From contig CASIBO010000001.1 of NCBI GenBank assembly GCA_949372755.1, positions 186,001 to 250,000 of the forward strand: DNA of 64,000 nt, written 5' to 3'. Below, in pieces: positions 26,987 to 35,032 of this stretch. Both the position numbers and the translations under genes were made by a program. Origin of the DNA: UBA9926 sp018645765. GTDB lineage: Bacteria > Pseudomonadota > Gammaproteobacteria > Pseudomonadales > Azotimanducaceae. Under the pieces are notes generated by a model. That model was not told the origin of the DNA. It searched no databases and saw only the letters and a list, made by a program, of their open reading frames with translations. Each line of letters begins with the position of its first letter. The first letter of the stretch is position 1.

Positions 26987-27405
26987 CGGTCCTCTACATT
27001 GAAGACGTTGAATTTGGCTCGGACCTGCCGGCCTTTATTCCGGATACTTCGCTGGCCAAGGGCGCACAATTTGCCAAGCTTATTGGCTGGGACGGCCCGC
27101 GCTTTAACGATCACGAGGGCGCCCGCAAAGAGGGTTTACCCGGCGCGATGATTCCCGGGGTGATGAGCCAAGGCTTTCTGGTTGCGATGATTCACCATTG
27201 GGCCCCGAGTGCCAGCATCATCAATATTGACACGGTGTTTCGAGCGCCAGTCATGGCGGACGAATCCCACACCATTAGCGGTGTCGTGACCGACATTGAC
27301 CCGGATGCGGGCACGGTAGAAATTGACTTAACCGTTGCCAATACCAAGCAAGAAACCCGGGTTTTTGGCACGGCGACCATCGGTCTTAAAGCCGGCGCTG
27401 ACTAA
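26983..27405 (+). CDS. MaoC-like dehydratase, catalytic subunit
   Basis: A 140-residue hot-dog-fold protein, the hydratase-2 half of a split MaoC enzyme. The segment AKGAQFAKLIGWDGPRFNDHE, with its Asp and His, occupies the hydratase-2 catalytic position, followed by LPGAMIPGVMSQGFLVAMIHHW and a final strand ETRVFGTATIGL. It should hydrate trans-2-enoyl-CoA together with the preceding subunit, to which it is coupled by a 4-bp overlap. The asparagine-for-aspartate differences usual in these families make the exact catalytic residues uncertain. Confidence 0.87.
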   Translation: MTVLYIEDVEFGSDLPAFIPDTSLAKGAQFAKLIGWDGPRFNDHEGARKEGLPGAMIPGVMSQGFLVAMIHHWAPSASIINIDTVFRAPVMADESHTISGVVTDIDPDAGTVEIDLTVANTKQETRVFGTATIGLKAGAD

Positions 27406-27533
27406 CCTCGCCCACCAGACCAGTACTCAGACGCCGTCCTACCTTAATCCAGTTTCGCGCAAGGATGGATCTCACTGACCCTTGCCTAACCCCACCTTTG
27501 ATACGAGACCGCGAGCCCAACCCTTGCGCTGCG

Positions 27534-27947
27534 TTAGGCGGGCTTGAACAACGGGATGCACAAATCCTCGTGCTCTTCCCACTCGATCTCAAGCGGCATA
27601 CCAATTGTGACTTCAGTGAGCGGGTCTTCAACCCCAACAATATTACTCAGAATCCTAGGGCCTTCTTCAAGATCAACCCAGGCCACCGCATAGGGCACCT
27701 GATTTCGAAAAAACGGATGATAGCTCTGACGCACGATACTGTAGGTGTAGACCGTGGCGCGGCCCGATGCCACTTTCCATTCCAGCTCACCGTCCAAGCA
27801 GCCCGTGCAATGCCGGCGGGCGTAAAACACAACGGTTTCGCACTGTTTACACTGCTGATACCGAAACTCTTTTTCTTTCGTGCCAGCCCAAAAGGCTTGG
27901 GTATCGAACTCATCCGCTCTCGGTAGCGGTCTTTTTGGTTCGTTCAT
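27534..27947 (-). CDS. Zn-ribbon/OB-fold DUF35 protein, thiolase partner
   Basis: A 137-residue DUF35 protein. An N-terminal helix (DTQAFWAGTKEKEFRYQQC) leads into a rubredoxin-like zinc ribbon with two Cys pairs, C-x2-C in QQCKQCE and HCTGC, then an OB fold (GRATVYTYSIV, PYAVAWVDLEEGPRILS). DUF35 proteins pair with thiolase-like enzymes such as the Ltp2 aldolase of steroid side-chain breakdown and bind acyl-CoA at the subunit interface. It lies directly after the thiolase-like gene (one base between) on the minus strand, so the pair is an operon. Confidence 0.9.
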   Translation of the reverse strand: MNEPKRPLPRADEFDTQAFWAGTKEKEFRYQQCKQCETVVFYARRHCTGCLDGELEWKVASGRATVYTYSIVRQSYHPFFRNQVPYAVAWVDLEEGPRILSNIVGVEDPLTEVTIGMPLEIEWEEHEDLCIPLFKPA

Positions 27948-27948
27948 C

Positions 27949-29142
27949 TTAATCTCTCCCTAAAACGATGGTGCCCGCCGCATGACGGCTACCCAGCATG
28001 CCGCCATTGCCATGGGCGACAGCCAATTTCGCATCCGCAACCTGAGACGTCGACTCGCCACGCAATTGCCGGGTGGCTTCAAGCAACAAAAAGATGCCGC
28101 GCATGCCAGGATGGTTTGACGATAACCCGCCGCCATCGGTATTCAGGGCCGGCCCATCGTTCGGGCGATCAAACCGAAGCCTGCCCCCTTCGACCCAGCG
28201 GCCGCCCTCACCCTTGGGGCAAAAGCCAAGGTCTTCTAACAGAGCCAGAACCGTAATACTGAACGAATCATAAATCATCGCGATGTCCATCTCACTGGGC
28301 GTCACCCCAGCTTCTAAAAACGCTTGTGGGCCGGATTGCGCGGCCGCGCTGGTGGTGATGTCGCCGCCGCTCATGGGATATTTGGTTGCCTCGCCTGAGC
28401 CCAAGATCCATACGGGGTCTGTGCGACAATCCCGGGCGACCTCCGGCGAGGCAATTACCACCGCGCCACCGCCATCTGAAATCATGCAGCATTCGAGTAA
28501 ATGTAGGGGGTCTGCAATCATGCGAGAGTTCACAACATCTGAAATGGTGGTCTCCCGGATCCCCAGAAATTCAAGGTCCTCCATCGCACGAACCGCTTCG
28601 GGATTGCGCATGGCATGCATTCGCGTGGCCACTGAAATCTCTGCCAACTGCTCGCTGGTGGTGCCGTATTGGTGCATATGTCGGTGGGCCACCATGGCGT
28701 AGTTCGCAATCAAGGTCATCCCCGCATAAGCATCCATGTTTTCTGCCGGATGCATGGACGCGCCCCCTCGGCCGCCCACGCCGATCGCCCGAGCATTGCT
28801 GTGCGCGGTTGAGCCGTAGGTTAAAAGTGCCACCTTGGCTTTGCCTGCGCGAATATCGCGTCGTGCATGGGCTGCGTGAAACTCGTAGCTGCTGCCGCCC
28901 ACGTTGGTCGTATCAATTACATTCGGCGACAGACCAAAATACTCTGCCATGGTGAGTCCGGCCATACCACCTGCTTCTCCGGCGTCATAGATGGCGTCCA
29001 CATCTGACCAATTCAAGCCTGCGTCTTTTAAGGCCCGGCTTGCAGACTCGGCTTTAATTTGTAACGGGCTGACTTCGCCTTCTACGTCCCGGCTTGGGTA
29101 CTCATGTATACCGACAATCGCGGCGTCTCGATCTTGACTCAT
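27949..29142 (-). CDS. thiolase-like (SCP2/Ltp-type) protein lacking the nucleophilic Cys
   Basis: A 397-residue thiolase-fold protein of the SCP-X/Ltp branch. Recognisable segments are AIVGIHEYPSRD, ALLTYGSTAHSNA, SDGGGAVVIAS, IYDSFSITVLALLEDLGF, NTDGGGLSSNHPGMRG and the C-terminal HGNGGMLGSRHAAG. At the place of the thiolase nucleophile the sequence reads NVGGSSYEF, so there is Ser rather than Cys. This argues against ordinary thiolysis and for a retro-aldol or condensing reaction such as that of Ltp2. Its DUF35 partner follows immediately. The CoA substrate is unknown; together with the facing MaoC pair it suggests breakdown of a branched or cyclic acyl-CoA. Confidence 0.87.
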   Translation of the reverse strand: MSQDRDAAIVGIHEYPSRDVEGEVSPLQIKAESASRALKDAGLNWSDVDAIYDAGEAGGMAGLTMAEYFGLSPNVIDTTNVGGSSYEFHAAHARRDIRAGKAKVALLTYGSTAHSNARAIGVGGRGGASMHPAENMDAYAGMTLIANYAMVAHRHMHQYGTTSEQLAEISVATRMHAMRNPEAVRAMEDLEFLGIRETTISDVVNSRMIADPLHLLECCMISDGGGAVVIASPEVARDCRTDPVWILGSGEATKYPMSGGDITTSAAAQSGPQAFLEAGVTPSEMDIAMIYDSFSITVLALLEDLGFCPKGEGGRWVEGGRLRFDRPNDGPALNTDGGGLSSNHPGMRGIFLLLEATRQLRGESTSQVADAKLAVAHGNGGMLGSRHAAGTIVLGRD

Positions 29143-29387
29143 TGTGTATCCTTATTGACCAATCTATTGCTTACAAGCTGCGGCTAGGCCTTTGGCCCAA
29201 CGCCATCGCCGCAATGCGGCCATGGCGCTTTTCGCCCAAACCTTAATGCACTCACCTGCGCCCTGGCAACGCCGCGGGCATGACCCGTTCAGCGCAGATC
29301 CCTTTCTGATTACGCTCACCCGCGGGTTCCTCTTTATATCACAACCGGGCTATGGCAGATTAGCCGTTTACTTTCAAAGAGAACCTC

Positions 29388-29993
29388 ATGCCGATCATCT
29401 GTTTAACCGGCGGTATCGCTGCTGGCAAGTCAACCGCCGCCCGTTACTTTGCGACACGCGGCGCTAAGATTATTGATGCTGATCAATTAGGTCATGCAAC
29501 CTACGAAGCGGGCACTGCCGCAAATGACCGTCTTGTTGAAACCTTCGGGACCGCCGTTCGCGCTGAGGATGGCGGCATTGATCGCAAAGTCCTGGGCGGT
29601 ATGGTCTTTGGCAAGCCCGAAGCTTTGCAGCAGCTGACCGACATTGTTTGGCCGGAGATTCGTTTATTGGCGGCGGCTCAAACGCAAAGCCTTCTTAAAG
29701 ACGATCCAAATGCGATCGTTATCCTCGAGGCCGCCGTCTTGTTCGAGGCAGGCTGGGAAGATATAGGGGATGCCACCTGGGTCGTGATGGCCGAGCCGGA
29801 AGTTGCCATTATGCGCGCCATGGCGCGCGACGGCTTAACGCGTGAGGCCATTGAAAAGCGGCTCAGCAGCCAGTTAAGCAATACCGACCGGGCCGCTCGG
29901 GCAGACCTTGTGATCGAGAACAATACCCTAGAGGCTGATTTCCTTGCGGCTTTGGATGCCGCGTGGTTAGGGATCGCGCCAGTAAAAGATTAA
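29388..29993 (+). CDS. coaE: dephospho-CoA kinase
   Basis: A 201-residue CoaE catalysing the last step of coenzyme A synthesis, ATP-dependent phosphorylation of dephospho-CoA at the 3'-hydroxyl. The P-loop GGIAAGKST is at residues 8-16, followed by IIDADQLGH, DGGIDRKVLGGMVF and the lid region MRAMARDGLTREAIEKRLSSQ. The ATG has an AGAGAACCTC leader. Unlike the common pilD-coaE arrangement it is followed 35 bp later by an unknown gene with a repeat-bearing tail. Confidence 0.95.
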   Translation: MPIICLTGGIAAGKSTAARYFATRGAKIIDADQLGHATYEAGTAANDRLVETFGTAVRAEDGGIDRKVLGGMVFGKPEALQQLTDIVWPEIRLLAAAQTQSLLKDDPNAIVILEAAVLFEAGWEDIGDATWVVMAEPEVAIMRAMARDGLTREAIEKRLSSQLSNTDRAARADLVIENNTLEADFLAALDAAWLGIAPVKD

Positions 29994-30028
29994 GCTAATG
30001 CCCTACTACCTCAACCGAGTAAGACCCC

Positions 30029-30814
30029 ATGAGCACCCCTGACTTCTTGGTTGTTTTTAGCGGCGCAACCCTCGACGGCTTTGAGCAGCAGTCGGTTCAA
30101 ACGCAGGTTGAAGCCGCCTTGCGCCTCACTGAGGACCAATCTGGAAAATTATTTTCCGGCAAACCCGTGGTCATCAAACGTACTCAGGATAAAACTGACG
30201 CCCTGACGCTTGCGCAACAGCTCAAAAAACTCGGCGCTGATGTCAGCGTTCGAGTCGCGCCCAAACCGGATGCTGCACAACTGTTAGTGCAGCCACCTGC
30301 CCCCCCCGCTGCCGACCCAGCCCAGGCACCACACGCGCCAAACATAACCGCACGTGAGCCAATTCACGCTGACTCGAGCCCGGACAATAACGGTTTAAGT
30401 CTTGCTGAGAACGACGGTTTTATTGTGCCACCAGCGGCCCCCGCCCCGCCCCTGAACCTAGACTTATCAGGACTATCGGCTTTGGCCGAATTTAATGAGC
30501 CCCTGCAAGCGCCAAAGGCGCAGGCAGCCCCCGAGCTAGATCTTTCGAGCATGAGCGTGAAAGACAACGATGGCAGTCCACTGGTCGAGCCAGCGCCCGA
30601 TGTAGCGCCAAGCGTTACCCCTCCTAACTTTGACCTTGATGCGCCAGGCGCGCTGCTCGAAACGATCGGACTGCCAGAACCGGTTGCTATGCCAGATCTA
30701 TCTGCGCTGTCGGTAAGGGTCTCGGAGGGTCATTTACTAGAAAGCCATGAGCGCCAAGACGCAGCACCTGTGATTGTCGACACATCACGACTGACGGTCT
30801 CGGAAAACACCTGA
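30029..30814 (+). CDS. hypothetical protein with N-terminal alpha/beta domain and repeated DLS-x-LSV tail
   Basis: A 261-residue protein of unknown function. The first ~85 residues form a small alpha/beta domain (FLVVFSGATLDGFEQQSVQ, LFSGKPVVIKRTQDKTDAL, QQLKKLGADVSVRV) of a type also seen at the N-terminus of uncharacterised gammaproteobacterial membrane proteins. The rest is Pro/Ala/Asp-rich and disordered-looking, with a recurring motif: LDLSGLSAL, LDLSSMSVKDNDG, PDLSALSVRVSEG, VDTSRLTVSEN. There is no signal peptide and no membrane segment. It is 35 bp downstream of coaE and probably cotranscribed. It could be a scaffold or binding protein; nothing in the context decides. Confidence 0.65.
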   Translation: MSTPDFLVVFSGATLDGFEQQSVQTQVEAALRLTEDQSGKLFSGKPVVIKRTQDKTDALTLAQQLKKLGADVSVRVAPKPDAAQLLVQPPAPPAADPAQAPHAPNITAREPIHADSSPDNNGLSLAENDGFIVPPAAPAPPLNLDLSGLSALAEFNEPLQAPKAQAAPELDLSSMSVKDNDGSPLVEPAPDVAPSVTPPNFDLDAPGALLETIGLPEPVAMPDLSALSVRVSEGHLLESHERQDAAPVIVDTSRLTVSENT

Positions 30815-30920
30815 GCCGCGTCGGACTTGTCGTTATTGCTGTGGAATAGAACGCTCGAGCCTCGCTTTTTACCCCATTAGATTTTGCCGGCAAGCTCTGG
30901 CTGGCCGACCTGCGTTGATT

Positions 30921-31340
30921 TTAAGCGGCAATTAGATTCAAGCCTGATCTCACAACCATCAACAGCAACACCATCATCGACGCAATAAAAACAACGGCTC
31001 GCGCCGAGACGTTATTGCTGGTGAGCTGAATGAACGAGTGAAGAGTCCGCAGCGCGACGTATCCCCAAGCCAATTGCACTTGCAGTTCATCGCTTGATTG
31101 AGACAGATACAGATACACCGCAAGGGCATAAAACAAGACGGGCTGTTCAAACAAATGATTATAGTTGTCCGTTATAAACCGCATCCGTTTCGCGAGCCGT
31201 GGTCTTAATTCGTCAGAATGCATTGCCCCTTGCAGGCGCCCGAAGTGTCGAATAATCGACGGCACTCTGGAGGCGAGTAGCAAACAACAAACCACCGCGG
31301 TGAGTGCGATCATGGCGAACATTGGGTGAAGTATGGTCAT
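30921..31340 (-). CDS. MAPEG family membrane protein
   Basis: A 139-residue four-helix integral membrane protein of the MAPEG family. The family pattern is visible as RMRFITDNYNHLFEQPVLFYAL after the first helix, then WGYVALRTLHSFIQLTSNNV and a final hydrophobic helix. MAPEG proteins include glutathione-dependent transferases and peroxidases; bacterial members are mostly uncharacterised. It is monocistronic. Its start lies just left of the atypical tRNA-associated region. Confidence 0.87.
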   Translation of the reverse strand: MTILHPMFAMIALTAVVCCLLLASRVPSIIRHFGRLQGAMHSDELRPRLAKRMRFITDNYNHLFEQPVLFYALAVYLYLSQSSDELQVQLAWGYVALRTLHSFIQLTSNNVSARAVVFIASMMVLLLMVVRSGLNLIAA

Positions 31341-31921
31341 GTGGTTATTCCAAGTTTAGAGCCGCTGTCACTCGCCCATGGTACCGTCAGACTGCGGGTC
31401 AGCTCCAGCACTTGGGAATATCTGATTAACGATACCGAGCAATCTTGTTGTGGTGCCGGTTATCAAAAGCAGCAGGGCAAAGGCATCAGCCAGTTTCGGC
31501 CTTGTAGTTTTGTTGTGAGTCGGTGGTTAAAAGCCGTCGCGCACGCGCCCTTTTTGATCGGTGTGGGAAGGCGGCTTCGGCGCCTTCAATTTTGTCTACG
31601 CCCATTGTTAAGTTTCGAAAAACTCCTAGACCTTTCAAAGCCAGCAAACAGCCTTAACGGCCGATTTTGGTGGGCCCACCAAGAGACTGATGCTGCGTTA
31701 GGGAGCCATCCCTGCCTGAAATGTCTATATTTGTAGAGTTTAAGGAATCTCAGTTCACTGTCAAAGGCAGTAAAATGTCTACCGTTTCGTCTACCGTTGG
31801 CTTTTTAAAGCTTCCACCCGCTGCGCCAGCTGCTCACAGTGCGTGTGGTTAGAGGTCGAGAGGATTTAAAAGCTTGAAGGAGGTGGGCAGGAGGCCATGC
31901 CTCACATATCGACAGGAGGCC
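31341..31921. other. gene-free left flank of the tRNA-Arg element
   Basis: About 580 bp with no convincing gene. It contains a 98-bp sequence (31584-31681) repeated imperfectly beside and inside tRNA-Arg(CCT). On the minus strand, two close copies of GGTAGAC lie near 31777-31800. A 24-residue minus-strand open stretch ends in QLAQRVEALKSQR (about 31797-31865), preceded by a stop. That stretch may be a remnant of a longer gene, but it is too short to assign. Confidence 0.5.
31584..31681. repeat. att-like direct repeat, distal copy
   Basis: Aligns over ~98 bp (roughly three quarters or more identical) with 33191-33287. The last 14 bp, TGGTGGGCCCACCA (31668-31681), match the 3' end of tRNA-Arg(CCT) with one mismatch. 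After this point the two copies diverge completely. The arrangement is that of an attachment site left by integration into a tRNA gene. Confidence 0.65.
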
Positions 31922-32419
31922 CTATCTAGCTGCTTCTCTTGCAAAAAGCAGCAGGAGAATTATGGAGACTAACCACGTCAGCACATACATATAAAAACCT
32001 AATCCCGGTTCAGGCAGCAAGCGAAGCAGCCGGACCGCTCCTGAAGCCATAAAGTAAGCGCATAGCGCCGAAATACTGACGAGCAACGAGACAACCTCCT
32101 GCCGCAACAAAAGCTGATAATAAAATCCTGCTACCAAAAGAAGGCCTATGAAAACGCGAATCTTATGAACCTGAAGGTCAGCTGGGTGACTGGTGTTGCT
32201 AACATTAGCGAGGGAAAGAGGAGCTCCGGCGAAAGTTACAGCAAAAACTAAGAATACAAGTAATGTAATTACAGCAAGATAAACCTTGAATGCCGAAGTC
32301 TTGTCTCGCAGAGCCTCTGGAAGACTGGATAACTGAAGGTAACCGGATGCACCTCCTAACAGAATTTTTTTCTCCTCAGCAGTTATTATCTCTTCAAAAG
32401 GGTGTTTTTTATCATTCAT
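31922..32419 (-). CDS. unknown membrane protein (element gene 2)
   Basis: A 165-residue protein not assigned to any family. After a soluble N-terminal ~45 residues (HPFEEIITAEEKKILLGGAS) there are four hydrophobic segments: about 46-68, 87-105, 108-127 and 140-160. Base composition is clearly more AT-rich than the surrounding genes. Its start overlaps the upstream gene's stop by 4 bp (ATGA), so the two are a coupled pair. It lies inside the region bounded by the att-like repeats. The absence of recognisable catalytic motifs leaves its function open. Confidence 0.65.
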   Translation of the reverse strand: MNDKKHPFEEIITAEEKKILLGGASGYLQLSSLPEALRDKTSAFKVYLAVITLLVFLVFAVTFAGAPLSLANVSNTSHPADLQVHKIRVFIGLLLVAGFYYQLLLRQEVVSLLVSISALCAYFMASGAVRLLRLLPEPGLGFYMYVLTWLVSIILLLLFAREAAR

Positions 32420-32829
32420 AAGTTCATTTCTCTACGACGGGCTTCAATCACCATGTAGACAATCGTGATCAGGTAAATTGGCCTTAAAAATTGAAGCACC
32501 TTCCCTGAAAGCAATTCAGGCATATAAAAGGCGTTTTCTAACACCATGAAGTCTTCCAAGAATGCCACCCAAGAAATCAGAGCAATCGCCCCTAAGACCA
32601 CCCCAATCTTTTGGCCAGTTAATCTAAAACATAAGTAAACAAATAAAAGAATGCTGGTAAAGACAGCTCTAAAAGAAGCCATCTCTAGCACGAGATAGCC
32701 TGAATCAGACAATGGGGGCTGAGAGTCGCCGAGCATTGCAAGTAGCACTGTATGAAAAACGACCATAACCGCGAAAAGGCCGATCAATAATTCGCATACG
32801 AAAAAGGAGTCGTATTTATAGTGAAACAT
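32416..32829 (-). CDS. unknown membrane protein (element gene 1)
   Basis: A 137-residue protein not assigned to any family, with four predicted membrane segments: FFVCELLIGLFAVMVVFHTV, a segment around FRAVFTSILLFVYLCF, IGVVLGAIALISWVAFL and LRPIYLITIVYMVIEA. The tail is basic (RRREMNL). It is AT-rich like its partner and overlaps it by 4 bp. It could form a membrane complex with the next gene. No toxin, holin or transporter signature is visible. Confidence 0.65.
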   Translation of the reverse strand: MFHYKYDSFFVCELLIGLFAVMVVFHTVLLAMLGDSQPPLSDSGYLVLEMASFRAVFTSILLFVYLCFRLTGQKIGVVLGAIALISWVAFLEDFMVLENAFYMPELLSGKVLQFLRPIYLITIVYMVIEARRREMNL

Positions 32830-33273
32830 AGAAGTCCAAAATTTTATTATGATTTTTAAATTTGGCCAACCTGATACGATTTTTAAAAGGTTTTAGATGA
32901 GAAGAATCTCTCTTTCTTTTTAATTGGTCAGATCTTGACACAATTCGTGACGCAAAGGGTAGCTACTTTACCGCTCTAAGATTGCGGCTAAAGTCACTGA
33001 TTCCTAGGGCCTTTAGCCAAAACCGATTACTTGTTAGATTCCAGAGCCTTCGGGTATTTTTCAAGCTTTTAAAAGCCTTCCAAGAAGGCCATGTTTTTGG
33101 CGGGGTTCAGCAGACCCACTATGGTGTCAGGAATCTATAGGATACTTATAGGATGTTGACACCTTAGGTGTAAGAAGGGTTTTTCAGTGTCTTCAATTTC
33201 GTCTACTCCAATTGACCAGTTTCGGAAAATTCCTAGACTTTTCAAAGCAGTAAACAGCTGTAACAGCAGAATT
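32830..33273. other. gene-free right flank of the tRNA-Arg element
   Basis: About 440 AT-rich bp upstream of the membrane-protein pair (which is on the minus strand) and downstream of tRNA-Arg. It probably holds the promoter of the pair and contains the proximal att-like repeat (33191-33287). Poly-T and poly-A runs occur near 32910-32930. No integrase or excisionase gene was found. Confidence 0.55.
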
Positions 33274-33287
33274 TGGTAGGCCCACCA
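33191..33287. repeat. att-like direct repeat, tRNA-proximal copy
   Basis: Partner of 31584-31681. It extends from the spacer into the last 14 bases of tRNA-Arg(CCT) (33274-33287). The shared core TGG(T)(A/G)GGCCCACCA is the acceptor end of the tRNA, a standard integrase target position. Confidence 0.65.
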
Positions 33288-33348
33288 GGAATCGAACCTG
33301 GAACTAATCCTTAGGAGGGACTGGTTATATCCATTTAACTATAGGCCC
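33274..33348 (-). tRNA. tRNA-Arg(CCT)
   Basis: Folds as a full cloverleaf: acceptor GGGCCTA/TGGGCCT with G-U pairs at its ends, D arm GTTAAATGGATATAAC, anticodon stem AGTCC/GGATT with loop CTCCTAA (anticodon CCT), T arm CCAGG-TTCGATT-CCTGG, discriminator A and encoded CCA. It closely resembles E. coli argW in D arm and anticodon loop. argW is a known integration hotspot, in line with the repeats beside it. Confidence 0.95.
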
Positions 33349-33357
33349 GGAAACCGC

Positions 33358-34857
33358 TTGCGTTCGCACTATATCAGAAACCCTATGTGCCAGCAGCATC
33401 GTTCCAGCTGGCAGAGGCTTAAACGCGATTGCATCAACACCCGATTCAGGCTTTACTGCCGCCATTGCGCCATTGCGCCGTTGGCCACATCACGTGGAGC
33501 ATTCATACTAGAGCCCGGCGCATCAACACGGACCAACACACTAACTTTATATCCAAAGGATACGGCTCTGAAACCAGCGCGTTATTACGGTTACCCCCTG
33601 CTCGCAGCCGCCTTTGTGGCGCAGTTCGTGTCACTCGGAATCTATAGCTACGTATTGGGCTCATTTATGGGACCCATGACCGAAGACCTGGCCTGGAGTC
33701 GCGCTGATTTCACGTTAACGCGCACGATTGGCCAAATCATCATGGCCCTCGTCGGGTTCGTTGTGGGCGCCCGGGTCGATGCCGTGGGTGCCCGGCCAAT
33801 TATGGCGATGGGCGCGGTCATTTTGTCCGCCTCGCTCTATTTTCACAGCGAAGTGGACTCTTTGCTGGCGTGGTGGCTGCTCAACGGGGTTGCCCTCACT
33901 TGCGGCTGCGCCATGGTGGGTAATCTCGTGGTGAACGTCACCTTGTCGAAGTGGTTTGTCCTGCACCGCGGCAAGGCCATCGCCATTGCGGCCATGGGCG
34001 TGTCCATGGGCGGCATCGTCATCACGCCGTTTATCACCTGGCTGATTGATACTGTTGGCTGGCGAGAGGCCTGGATTTGGCTGGCAGGGATCGCCTTTAT
34101 CATCATAATCCCGGTGACAGCGATGATGCGTAGGCGGCCAGAGGATTATGGCCTGCGCCCTGATGGGTTGACCGAGGCGGACTATCTTAGCCATCGGGGA
34201 GACAAAGCCCGCGCCGAGGAAGCCAATGCTTTCACTCGAGGTGAAGCGCTGCGGTCCTTTAGTTTTTATGCGCTGGTGATTGCCTTTGGTTTCTTTTCGA
34301 TCAACATTGTGGTGCTCTTATTGCACACGGTGCCGTACCTCACGGACCAAGGTTTTAGCCGAACCGAGGCGGCGATGGCGATGGTCATAGCCTCGATTCC
34401 CGCCATGCTGTCCAAGCCAGTGTGGGGCACCCTGATTGATAAAATGCCGGTTAAGCCCTTAGCCGCAATCTCAGCTGGACTATGTGGCGTTGCCTTATTA
34501 CTCATAGTAGCGGCGGTTGAAGCGAATGCGTTGTTCTGGACTTATGGCGCGTTTGTACTCTTGGGGCTCGGCTGGGGCGGTATGATCCCCATGCAAGAAG
34601 TGATCTGGGCCAGTTTTTTCGGACGCGCCCACATCGGCGCCATTCGCGGCGCAGGGCTGCCCTTTGCCCTCACGCTCAGCGCTTTAGCCCCCTGGCTTGT
34701 GGGTTATCACTATGACCTCCATGGCAACTACGTGCTGGCCTTCATCGTTGTTGCGGGCCTGAATATGTTATCCGGCGTTTTGATTTACCTGGTGCGCCCG
34801 CCCAACCTCGATCAAAAACGACCTACTGCAAAGGCTGGGATTAACGCGCCCGACTGA
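33358..34857 (+). CDS. MFS transporter (start uncertain, probably near 33568)
   Basis: Major facilitator superfamily transporter with about 12 membrane helices. The loop-2 signature GFVVGARVDAVGARPIM follows helix 2, and WFVLHRGKAIAIAAMGVSMGG and GWREAWIWLAG are typical of the oxalate/formate- and monocarboxylate-like MFS branch; the substrate is unknown. The longest ATG frame starts at 33358, but its first ~70 residues (CRHCAIAPLATSRG and so on) do not look like protein and lie in the promoter area of the tRNA. The family begins at LKPARYYGYPLLAAAF. A near-perfect AAAGGA site at 33555-33560 is seven bases before a CTG codon at 33568, and no ATG, GTG or TTG is nearby. A CTG start giving 429 residues is therefore plausible. 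Confidence 0.85.
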   Translation: MRSHYIRNPMCQQHRSSWQRLKRDCINTRFRLYCRHCAIAPLATSRGAFILEPGASTRTNTLTLYPKDTALKPARYYGYPLLAAAFVAQFVSLGIYSYVLGSFMGPMTEDLAWSRADFTLTRTIGQIIMALVGFVVGARVDAVGARPIMAMGAVILSASLYFHSEVDSLLAWWLLNGVALTCGCAMVGNLVVNVTLSKWFVLHRGKAIAIAAMGVSMGGIVITPFITWLIDTVGWREAWIWLAGIAFIIIIPVTAMMRRRPEDYGLRPDGLTEADYLSHRGDKARAEEANAFTRGEALRSFSFYALVIAFGFFSINIVVLLLHTVPYLTDQGFSRTEAAMAMVIASIPAMLSKPVWGTLIDKMPVKPLAAISAGLCGVALLLIVAAVEANALFWTYGAFVLLGLGWGGMIPMQEVIWASFFGRAHIGAIRGAGLPFALTLSALAPWLVGYHYDLHGNYVLAFIVVAGLNMLSGVLIYLVRPPNLDQKRPTAKAGINAPD

Positions 34858-35032
34858 ACGCAGGACGCGCTCACTGGCGCGACCCGTTCAGCTCACCGTC
34901 AGGGTTCTGGTTTATGCAGGGATCCAGAAAGCAACTCTGCGAGACATCGTGGCGGCGCAGTCGGATTGATTTACTCAAGATCCCTTGGCAATACAGCGCC
35001 CAGGTGTTGTGCGCCGCGCCTAATAACAGAAC

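Noticed and set aside
31326..31736. 136-codon plus-strand open frame beside the MAPEG gene
   Set aside because: It runs through the att-like repeat, has no ribosome-binding site and no protein-like pattern.
31922..32829. Toxin-antitoxin module
   Set aside because: Both proteins have several membrane helices and are too large and hydrophobic for known types; no antitoxin-like DNA-binding partner is present.
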